A stretch of 64,000 nt of DNA from Chloroflexota bacterium. Its GTDB lineage: Bacteria > Chloroflexota > Anaerolineae > Anaerolineales > UBA4823. Positions 51,736 through 59,462 of the stretch are shown in pieces. The notes under the pieces are model-generated. The model did no database searches, had not been told where the DNA came from, and saw only the letters and a program-made list of their open reading frames with translations. The stretch's first letter is position 1, and each line of letters opens with the position of its first letter. The stretch is from contig JAAYXE010000048.1 in assembly GCA_012516075.1 (NCBI GenBank), forward strand, positions 1 to 64,000. Direction: 5' to 3'. The position numbers and the translations under genes are program-made.

Positions 51736-52808
51736 GTGTATTTTGCTGCCTGCTCGGGCCCTTTTCGTTTCAGTTCACGCCGCAGCTTTTCATCATCCAG
51801 CACGTTCCGCAGTGCGCCTGCAAGGGCGGTTTGATCACCTGGCGGAACCAGTATTCCTGCGCTGCCAACATATTCCGGCATGGAAGAGACGGCGCTGGTA
51901 ATTACCGGAGTGCCGCAGGCCATCGCTTCCAGCGGGGGAAATCCAAATCCTTCATAGAGAGATGGGTAAACAAATACCTCCGCCAGATTATAAACGATGG
52001 GCAACTCCTGACTGGATACATATCCGGTGAAGTGAACCTTTTCCTGCAGCCCTAAACTGCGGATTTGCTCAAACACCTGTTCATACATCCAGCCCATGCG
52101 GCCGGTAATGACCAGAGGGGGAGCATCGCCCTGTTTGCACACCTGGTAATACGCATCCAGAAGCAGGGGCAGGTTTTTGCGCGGTTCTACCAGCCCCACA
52201 AAGAGGATAAATTGATCTGGCAGTTTGTATTTCCGGCGTACTTCATCTTTTAAGGCACAGTCTGTAATCGGGCGGAAATCCGGGCTGACGCCTAATGGAA
52301 CGGTGACAATTTTCTCCGGCGATATCTTCAAGATGCGTATGGCATCCTGCCGGGTGCTCTCTGAGTCTGCAATTAGAAGGTCGGCCCTCCTTTTGCTCAT
52401 CTGCATCGCCAGGGGGAAGAAAATCCGTTTAGAGCGCGTGTGCAGATGCGGAAAGAGGAAAAAGGTCATATCGTGGAAGGTAACCACCGACCGGCAGGAA
52501 AGGAAAACAGGCCGGGTGTAGTGGGGCGAATGAAGCAGGTCGACCCCCATCTGCCTGATCAGCGCCGGAAAGCGGGCCTGTTCCCATACCAGGCGGGCCG
52601 CCGGCGGCTTATCGTCCAGCTCCACAATTTTTAAATCTTTTCGAGGTTCGACGCCCAGTACGTTTCGACTGGCACGCTGTACAAAAATGATCCACTCAAA
52701 CCCGGATTCGAGTGCTGCGAGCGAGCGGGTCAGATGGACGATATAATTTCCCGCCCCAACCGGTTTGACCGGCAGGGCGGTGGCATCAATAGCAATGCGT
52801 GCTGTCAT
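51675..52808 (-). CDS. GT4-family glycosyltransferase
   Basis: 377 residues. The N-terminal motif [16 protein letters not shown] and the C-terminal donor site, with [12 protein letters not shown] and [20 protein letters not shown], are typical GT4. Such enzymes in surface-glycan loci often transfer mannose or rhamnose. It overlaps the next gene, so translation is probably coupled. Confidence 0.88.
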   Translation of the reverse strand: MTARIAIDATALPVKPVGAGNYIVHLTRSLAALESGFEWIIFVQRASRNVLGVEPRKDLKIVELDDKPPAARLVWEQARFPALIRQMGVDLLHSPHYTRPVFLSCRSVVTFHDMTFFLFPHLHTRSKRIFFPLAMQMSKRRADLLIADSESTRQDAIRILKISPEKIVTVPLGVSPDFRPITDCALKDEVRRKYKLPDQFILFVGLVEPRKNLPLLLDAYYQVCKQGDAPPLVITGRMGWMYEQVFEQIRSLGLQEKVHFTGYVSSQELPIVYNLAEVFVYPSLYEGFGFPPLEAMACGTPVITSAVSSMPEYVGSAGILVPPGDQTALAGALRNVLDDEKLRRELKRKGPEQAAKYTWERTARQTLQLYRQVLQNP

Positions 52809-52840
52809 CGGCTCGGTGATTCAGGTTGTTTGTACGATTG

Positions 52841-54133
52841 TTAACCCGGCTGGCGAGATGCTTCTGGATCCACCATATAAGCATAAATTTTCTCAATCTG
52901 CTGGTCCCAATCGGAATATGAAGATTGGATTTCCTGCAGTGCATTGCGGGTAATCCGTTCTCTGTTCTCTTTGTCGAGTACCGCTTTTTCCAGTGTGTGC
53001 ATCAGAGTTGTAGCGCTGGCAGAGGAAAGCAGACAGTTCTCCTGATCTTTCAAAAACCAGGTGGTCGCCGGGTTGTAATTGGTGACCACAAGACAGCCGC
53101 TGGCCATCAATTCAAATGGAAGGTAAGACGGGTGACGGGTAAACATCATCACAAAACCGATATCGCAGGAGCGGTAGAGTTCGGCCGTCTCTTCGATGCT
53201 CAGCAGTCCCAGGTTTTCCACCACGCCGTCGAGACTATAGTGGCCAGGGTACCAGCGATCACCAGCCGAGACGATCTCGATCTGGTCTCCCAGCTTTTTC
53301 TTTAATAAGCGCAGGGCCTGTGCTGCCAGTTCAAAACCATTTCTTGGATGGCCCGGACGGCCGTACACAAAGATCCTTACCGGTCTTGATGATTCGGAAG
53401 GTTTTTGAGCTGGTGGGTGGAATACGGTTGTGTCCACGCAGGGGACGAAGTATTCAGCCTTTCCGCCGTATTCCTTTTCATAGATTTCCTTCAGCGTGGG
53501 CGTATTCGCGATCCCGTAATAGCCAAACTGGTAGGAGGCTTCAACCTGAGCTGAAACAGACCCTGCCGGGTAGAACAGAGGCTCGTAATCCTGGATGAAA
53601 TAGAACTTCCGGCAGGTTTCATTAAATTTGAGCATAAAATATGCGGTTCCCCACAATGTCGCGATGGCGGCGTCGGTTCGCTCGAACCCATCTACATGAC
53701 TCTGGAGGGTAAATTTGCGCACAGGCTGCCCGGCCAGCGCGGGGAAGGCTTCGCCGATCTTTCTGGAAATCTCATCTTCTTTAATATTCCCTAATATGGC
53801 GAAGTGATTATCGATCCCTTTGACGCGCTGAAAATATTCGGCAAAACGAAGCAGGGTATACACGCCGCCATAATAGGGGTGCGTGAAATCTGGCAGAAAC
53901 CAGGTAATCGAGCGGATATCCATTGGGCCTGCATAGATTTCATGCAGCCGCCGGCTGGCAATTACATCCTCTTCAGAAAAATCCATCCAGGTGGAATACA
54001 GTAAGGCCTCAGGCGTATAGGAGCCCCAGTAACCCTGTTGAAAGACTCTTGCCAGGATTTTTTGTTTAACACTGCTCCAGCCTGCGTACTTCCAGATTTC
54101 GTAAGTTCTACGAACGTAATGACTCAATGACAT
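52841..54133 (-). CDS. WsaF-like GT4 rhamnosyltransferase-family protein
   Basis: 430 residues. The central WFLPDFTHPYYGGVYTLLRF segment (from about residue 78) and FYFIQDYEPLFYPAG resemble WsaF, a GT4 rhamnosyltransferase of S-layer glycan loci. The C-terminal domain (VRIFVYGRPGHPRNGFEL onward; SYLPFELMASGCLVVTNY) is the GT-B donor domain. The match is by motif pattern only. With the rfbD fragment in the locus, rhamnose transfer is reasonable. Confidence 0.8.
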   Translation of the reverse strand: MSLSHYVRRTYEIWKYAGWSSVKQKILARVFQQGYWGSYTPEALLYSTWMDFSEEDVIASRRLHEIYAGPMDIRSITWFLPDFTHPYYGGVYTLLRFAEYFQRVKGIDNHFAILGNIKEDEISRKIGEAFPALAGQPVRKFTLQSHVDGFERTDAAIATLWGTAYFMLKFNETCRKFYFIQDYEPLFYPAGSVSAQVEASYQFGYYGIANTPTLKEIYEKEYGGKAEYFVPCVDTTVFHPPAQKPSESSRPVRIFVYGRPGHPRNGFELAAQALRLLKKKLGDQIEIVSAGDRWYPGHYSLDGVVENLGLLSIEETAELYRSCDIGFVMMFTRHPSYLPFELMASGCLVVTNYNPATTWFLKDQENCLLSSASATTLMHTLEKAVLDKENRERITRNALQEIQSSYSDWDQQIEKIYAYMVDPEASRQPG

Positions 54134-54137
54134 ATAT

Positions 54138-55985
54138 TTACCTCAGCTTTTCCAGAAAGCTAACAACAAATTCGTGTGCACGCTGCTCGCCGGGCTTTGA
54201 AACCCGGGGATTGGGGTGCCAGTAAGACAAATTCGGATTGAAGTAAGGATCGCCCTGCTGCAGTGAAGGAAGGTAGTGAGGATAGGAAAGAAAGTAATCC
54301 TGAGCAGGGACATCGGTCCCACGCGTGGCTCCTTCTTTATGCTTCAGTTTGGCAAAGGGATTTACGACTACCTGATATCCAGCTTTGCGCACCCGTAAAC
54401 AGAGCTCCACATCACTTCCGCAGAGGGTAAAGTTTTCATCAAACCCTCCAAGCCGGTTGAAGAGCCCTTTGCGGATCATCAGGCAGGCCCCGGTCACGGC
54501 TTGAAAATTACGGTACCACTCCGTCACGCCGAAAATGGTCCACTGATTCTCCGGCATACCGGCAAAGATATGGCCGGCAAAACCGGTTAGACCGATGATC
54601 ACGCCTGAATGCTGGATTTTATTGTCATCCGTCAGGAGCCTGGCGCCCACGACACCGACATCTTCAAGGGATGCAAACAGCACCATTTCAGACAACCAGT
54701 CAGGCTCGACGACCTCGGTGTCGTTATTCAGAAACAAAAAAAGCTCGCCCTGAGCAGCGCGTGCCCCAAAATTGTTGGCCGAATTGTAATTGAAAGGCCC
54801 CGAAAAATGGACAACACGAACTCGTTGATTCCGGGTTACCTGCCGGTAGAACTCAAAATCTTCCGGCGGCTGTGGACCGTTGTTGACGATCACAATCTCG
54901 TAGTCCGGGTATTCGGTTCTGGCTTGAATGGATTTCACACAGGTCTCAAGCAGCGCATTGGCGCCTTTTGAAGGAATAATGATGGAGACCTTCGGGGGTT
55001 CTGGCACATCCCATCCAACGCGAATGAAGCCAGACTTTGGATCGAAGAACGCGCGCACACCGGTAAGACCTTTTCGTTCCAGGTGCGCTTTGATCGCCCT
55101 GAGCTGCGCAGCCGGAGCATATTCCTTTTTCCAGATATTATCGGCCGTGGAATCGCTGCCAGATCGCCAGTGGTAGAGAATCTTTGGGATGTGTCCGATG
55201 CGCTGGGTCCGCTCGCTGATCTTAAAAAATAAATCCCAATCCTGAGCGCCATCCATCTCAGGGTCAAACCCGCCGACCTCGTCGACAAGGCTGCGCCGCA
55301 CAACCGTCAGGTGGGTGATGTAATTCGATGAGAGCATGATGTGCGGCGACCAGTCGGGTTTGAACAAGGGCTGCTGGCGTTGCTTTCCATCCGCAGAGAT
55401 TAAGTCGTGATCCGAATACAGCAGGTCGACTGCAGGGTCTGCGTTCAGCATTTTGACGACCTCGTACAGGGCAAAGGGTGCCAGCAGGTCGTCGTGATAG
55501 AGAAAAGCCAGGAAATCGCCCCGTGCCAGACGAATGGCTGTATTGGTATTTTCGGATATCCCCAGATTTTTCTCGAGACGCTGTACCCGGATGCGGGAAT
55601 CCTGCGAAAGTCGATTAAGCAGTACTGCCAGATCAGGGGAGGTGGAACCGCCGTCCGCGATGCACAGTTCCCAGTGGTCATAAGTTTGATCCACAACCGA
55701 TTGTACGGTTTTCTGCAGAATGGAGACGGGGGTGTTGTAGACCGGTACGATCACACTGATCAGCGGGCGGTAAGAAAAGGTCGCTGCCTCTCTTCGCTGC
55801 TGGTTTAATTCATCCGGGTCTGGTTCGTTTACCGAAATCCAGTTCTGGTATTCCTGTTCATCAACAAAGCTGCCCGGTTTCATCTGGCTGCGGTAGGCGG
55901 TAATTTTTGCCCACACTTTCCTGCCGAAAGAACCTGGCCCTTCGTGTCGAAGCACTGTCAGCGCGCGGTAGATTTTATTCTGCAT
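54138..55985 (-). CDS. Tandem double GT2 glycosyltransferase
   Basis: 615 residues containing two GT2 domains. The first begins ISVIVPVYNTPVSILQKTVQ (about 75) and has FLYHDD as its DxD-like site. The second begins VSIIIPSKGANALLETCV (about 333), with FLFLNNDTEV and the SDVELCLRVRKAGYQ catalytic region. Two active sites in one chain can add two different sugars or build a repeat. It lies four bases upstream of the WsaF-like gene. Confidence 0.88.
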   Translation of the reverse strand: MQNKIYRALTVLRHEGPGSFGRKVWAKITAYRSQMKPGSFVDEQEYQNWISVNEPDPDELNQQRREAATFSYRPLISVIVPVYNTPVSILQKTVQSVVDQTYDHWELCIADGGSTSPDLAVLLNRLSQDSRIRVQRLEKNLGISENTNTAIRLARGDFLAFLYHDDLLAPFALYEVVKMLNADPAVDLLYSDHDLISADGKQRQQPLFKPDWSPHIMLSSNYITHLTVVRRSLVDEVGGFDPEMDGAQDWDLFFKISERTQRIGHIPKILYHWRSGSDSTADNIWKKEYAPAAQLRAIKAHLERKGLTGVRAFFDPKSGFIRVGWDVPEPPKVSIIIPSKGANALLETCVKSIQARTEYPDYEIVIVNNGPQPPEDFEFYRQVTRNQRVRVVHFSGPFNYNSANNFGARAAQGELFLFLNNDTEVVEPDWLSEMVLFASLEDVGVVGARLLTDDNKIQHSGVIIGLTGFAGHIFAGMPENQWTIFGVTEWYRNFQAVTGACLMIRKGLFNRLGGFDENFTLCGSDVELCLRVRKAGYQVVVNPFAKLKHKEGATRGTDVPAQDYFLSYPHYLPSLQQGDPYFNPNLSYWHPNPRVSKPGEQRAHEFVVSFLEKLR

Positions 55986-56057
55986 CGCTTCTTATCGGTT
56001 AAAGGGGTGATGGCTCGCCGGTAGCGTACCCCTAAGATTGTGTACCATGCCAACTGA

Positions 56058-56087
56058 GTAAAATGCGGGCAGGCGCCCGCATTTTAC
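56058..56087. terminator. 13-bp perfect bidirectional-type terminator
   Basis: GTAAAATGCGGGC and GCCCGCATTTTAC pair perfectly with a 4-nt loop, in the gap after the secreted protein gene. The A and T runs are within the stem on both sides, so it could stop transcription in either direction. It splits the glycan locus into two transcripts, unless there is read-through. Confidence 0.7.
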
Positions 56088-56122
56088 CGTTAAACTGATT
56101 TCAAGTAGAGAGGACCGAAAGA

Positions 56123-58033
56123 CTACTGGTAGATTTCAACCGGTGCCGTGCTGCACGAAATGGTTTCGTTGTAGCCGTCGTTGACTTCTGCACAGATGTA
56201 GTACTGGCCAGGGGCAACTCCGGATGTGTCCCAGGAAAATGTGTTTCCGTTGGCCGGTGCTTCGCTGCTCAGGCGGGTCACCAGCGGGAGAAAGATCAAC
56301 GGACCATCCGGTAAGCTTCCTGTGCTGCTGACCAGTTTGACGGAATGCTGCCTGGGTGACCGGCGATCTGTCGTGTAGTAGAAATTGATGGATTGAAGCT
56401 GGTCAACCGGTTTATTCAGGGTTATCTGGATTGGGAATATGGAACCCCGGGCTGCCCGGTCCACTTTGGTCAGACGAATCCAGTCGATTTCCTGGTGGAA
56501 TGTCATTGCTGGCACAATGTTCCCCGTCCAATTTTCATTTGGATCGAAGCGCAGGCGGATCACCTGCCCTGCTTCCCACCAGGGTTTCGCTTCACAGCCC
56601 TGAGGGGCTGCCTGAACTGGAGTGCCGTTGAACGCATCGTAAAGGTCTATCGTATAGGTATGCCAGCCGACATCAAACGGAATATCGGCGCTGACGCGAG
56701 TACAGTCATTTGTCGCCGTCCAGATCCAGCGTCCGATCATTCCGTCGGGCGGCATTGGGACTTCCCCATTGATATAGTGGCGGAAGCTCAAATAACGATA
56801 CTGGCCGGCTGCCATAAGCGTACCCGGTAGATTTAAAAATATCTGACTCTCGGCTTCTCCTTCTGCCCCCCGGCATCCCGAAGGAAGGTTTGATGGGCTG
56901 GCTGTATCGAATTTTAAGATCCCATTCTCAAACCGGGCCTGAGAGCAGCGGATCTGAGTTACATCGCCCGGGTCCATATCCCAGGCGTTTCCGGCCGCGG
57001 TAGCATAGTCTTCCCCGCTGTAGGGGGAAGGGCGCTGGAATTCAACGACAGGAGGTTCATTGACTCTCAACGATCTGTCGCTCCACTGAGAACAGCAGTC
57101 TGTGCTTGTGCCCAGTCCGACCTGATACGCCCCCGGGGCAAGCCCTTTAGTGTCCAGGCTGTAGCTGCCCTGGTTCCCATTCACATTTGTGGCGACCAGG
57201 ATATTCCGCTGCGTGCCAACCGGCCGCACCCAGATGGCATTGATATTTCGATCCGGAGACCATTCAATCTGAGCCAGATGCTCGGGTCTGTTTTCACAGT
57301 CTGTCAGGCGAATCCAGTCGATTTCGAAGCGCGTGTCCCTGAAAATGGTCGGGTTGAATTCAATATTCGTCCACGGCCCCTGAGACCAGGGAGTTTTGTC
57401 ACTCGGGTATAGACCGTTTAGAGGGTCGTTCAGATCGACCTTATACAGTTTCCAGTTATGTGTCAGGGGGCGGTTCGTTGGCGCAAGGGTTTCCGGATAT
57501 AGATACACATAGGTTCCCCCTGATGTTTGATTATCTGCGCTGCCTTTTCTCCAGAAGATCCGGAAGATATCACCCTGTGGCCCGTTCGGGACTTTTTCAT
57601 CCGGCGATTCCACCCTCATCGCCACATAGAAACACGAATATTTTTGTGGATCTACAGGCTGTAAGCTCCCCAGGTTCCTTCCAATCTGCATAAAGCCATC
57701 GTATCCACCGAAAACAGGGTAGAAGAAGGCTATATTTCCACGGTGATCTCCCAGAGAGCGGGCTGAGAAAATGCCGTTCTGAACCTGAATATCAGCCAGG
57801 CTGCGATAGCGGCCTCCTCCGTTCAGATACTGCGAGACATCGGAGAACTCATTCATGTCCCAGGCATTACCGAACGAGGCTGTGGCATAGTCCTGGGCTG
57901 CCGGAAGTGGTCTGTCTGGAACTTCTACGCTGCTGTTTGCTTTAATTGCCTCCCCCAGCGCAGAACCAGTACTGCTGAATGCCAGCACCAGTAAAACCAT
58001 AGTGCTGACAATAATATTTAATTTTTGATGCAT
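56123..58033 (-). CDS. Secreted repeat protein of unknown function in a glycan locus
   Basis: 636 residues with a signal peptide (hydrophobic 8-27, cleavage likely near 27-31) and no membrane anchor. It is built as a duplicated two-module unit, A-B-A'-B'. Modules A (about 48-245) and A' (about 342-523) both begin DYATA..GNAWDM and end EIDWIRLT, with a beta-sandwich-like pattern resembling carbohydrate-binding or galactose-binding folds. Modules B (about 250-326) and B' (about 530-630) end in a LAPGAYQV / VAPGQYYI motif typical of fibronectin-III/Ig-like domains. No catalytic residues are evident, so it is probably an extracellular glycan-binding or structural protein. Confidence 0.72.
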   Translation of the reverse strand: MHQKLNIIVSTMVLLVLAFSSTGSALGEAIKANSSVEVPDRPLPAAQDYATASFGNAWDMNEFSDVSQYLNGGGRYRSLADIQVQNGIFSARSLGDHRGNIAFFYPVFGGYDGFMQIGRNLGSLQPVDPQKYSCFYVAMRVESPDEKVPNGPQGDIFRIFWRKGSADNQTSGGTYVYLYPETLAPTNRPLTHNWKLYKVDLNDPLNGLYPSDKTPWSQGPWTNIEFNPTIFRDTRFEIDWIRLTDCENRPEHLAQIEWSPDRNINAIWVRPVGTQRNILVATNVNGNQGSYSLDTKGLAPGAYQVGLGTSTDCCSQWSDRSLRVNEPPVVEFQRPSPYSGEDYATAAGNAWDMDPGDVTQIRCSQARFENGILKFDTASPSNLPSGCRGAEGEAESQIFLNLPGTLMAAGQYRYLSFRHYINGEVPMPPDGMIGRWIWTATNDCTRVSADIPFDVGWHTYTIDLYDAFNGTPVQAAPQGCEAKPWWEAGQVIRLRFDPNENWTGNIVPAMTFHQEIDWIRLTKVDRAARGSIFPIQITLNKPVDQLQSINFYYTTDRRSPRQHSVKLVSSTGSLPDGPLIFLPLVTRLSSEAPANGNTFSWDTSGVAPGQYYICAEVNDGYNETISCSTAPVEIYQ

Positions 58034-58061
58034 TGACCATTGTTCCTTTCACAGCAAGGGT

Positions 58062-58130
58062 AAAAAAAGGCCGGCACATTCGGTTTCGATCAGAAATGTT
58101 TTCTGTCGTTGGAACTTCCCTGTGCCTTTC
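58062..58130 (-). promoter_or_regulatory. Attenuator-like hairpin and T7 run in the leader of the secreted protein gene
   Basis: On the minus strand GGCACA (58126-58121) pairs with TGTGCC (58078-58073), enclosing a perfect inner hairpin, CAGAAA / TTTCTG, and is followed by GGCC and seven T's (58068-58062). The run ends 29 bases before the ATG, too close for another promoter between. It may be a terminator that must be read through or regulated. It does not match a riboswitch class I know. Confidence 0.5.
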
Positions 58131-58222
58131 ATCCCCTGTCCCTGCTGGAGTCAGGGCAGAACCAAGTATAACCACCCGGCTGTAGAAGGAACTTAATGGA
58201 ATGGTTAAGAAGCTGCTTACGG

Positions 58223-59452
58223 TTATGTCAGTACACGGCTGTACACCTCTCGAAACTGTCTTCCAATTGCAGGCCAGTTATAACGGTGAAGCACTTTCTG
58301 GTAACCATTTTCACCCAGTGAGACAGCCCAGGCAGGATTCTTAAGCAGCAGGAGCAGTGCTTCTGCCAGCATTTTTTCGTTTTGAAATTCGACGAGCAGC
58401 CCGTCCTGGCCGGCATCAATGACCCAGGGGGTTGCACCACGATTACAGCCAATGACCGGCTTTTTTGCAGCCCAGGCTTCTAGGAATGATATGCCGAACG
58501 ATTCGAAGCCCGATGGATAAGCCAGCACGTCGATGGCTGAAAAGAGCCAGGGCTTTTCCTGATCGGGGAAGTTATAGCAGAAGATAATTTTTTCCCGGGC
58601 TTCATCCGGCATCGTTCGGACCAGATTCTCTAATGTGTCCGCAAACAGTGTTCGGGCGCCGGCAATGAGCAGTTTTGCTTCCGGGATTACCTACCAGATG
58701 AGCGGCATAGCCCGCAAGACAGTGTCGACGACTTTATGACCAACTACATGACCAATAAAACCGATCAGTGGGGCGTCGTCGAAACCCAGGTGTTGTTTTG
58801 CGTCCTGATCGGCGACTTCCCGGAACGGTTCCAGATCTACACCCACTCCTGCAACGGTAACGCGATCCGGGTTTGCGCCCTTCTGAACGACGTAATCCGC
58901 TTCGTAGTCCGTCAGCGCAATGTAGTGATCTGCCTGCTGAATGGCCTGATAAATCATTGGACGGTCAAAACCCCAGGCATCGAGCGGGTGAAGACAGCCG
59001 GTCAGCACGCAGGGCCGTTTCGTTTTATGAGCCGCCTTTAAGGCCGTAAACATATGCAGCAGGGGAAATGAGGCTGCGCTTACTACATCGGAACGATACT
59101 GCTCTATGGCAGTGCGAAGCCCGGGAATGATTGGACCGTTATACAGGCTGCGAAGATATTGATTGCCGGGAAAACGCACTGGTCTGTGTGTGGGTCGAAA
59201 TGGGTAAAAGAGCCTGCTGATCCGGCTGTAGACGGGAAAACGGCGTACTTTTACGCCGTTAATTTCCTCCCATCCCGGTGACATTCGCCGTAAACCAGGT
59301 GTATAAAAAGCATCACCACTGTAGCAGTTGGTTGTGAAGACGGTCACCTCGTCCTGGAACTGGTTTACAAGTTCTTCAGAAACCCTTTGCACCAGGAATT
59401 CAGTTCCCCCGATGGCGGGGAAATAGCCCTGGGTTACATGTAAAACTTTCAT
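58223..59452 (-). pseudogene. GT4-family glycosyltransferase interrupted by an in-frame TAG
   Basis: From ATG 59452 (MKVLHVTQGYF) the frame reads 253 codons, meets TAG at 58693-58691, then continues in the same frame with coherent GT4 sequence to 58223, 410 codons in all. Around the break the protein reads ...VLRAMPLIW-stop-VIPEAKLLIAGA..., where a Lys or Gln codon would restore the expected IP-EAKLLIAG region. The N-terminal acceptor domain and the C-terminal donor domain (SGFESFGISFLEAWAAKKPV) are otherwise intact. It is thus a single-base nonsense change: a recent pseudogene, a base error or, less likely, a read-through site. A fragment starting at ATG 58612 alone would lack half the enzyme. 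Confidence 0.85.
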
Positions 59453-59462
59453 CGCCGCTGGC

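Noticed and set aside
58034-58222. Cyclic-di-GMP (GEMM) riboswitch upstream of the secreted protein
   Set aside because: The sequence has CACAGGG and several stems but lacks the conserved GCAAACC and CGCAAAGCC segments.
58223-58690. Frameshift explanation for the broken GT4 gene
   Set aside because: Codon-by-codon reading shows the sequence continues in the same frame after TAG, so it is a nonsense codon.
58691-58693. Recoded TAG (pyrrolysine or other) in the GT4 gene
   Set aside because: Other genes in the window, such as lspA and punA, end normally at TAG, and no recoding signal is visible.
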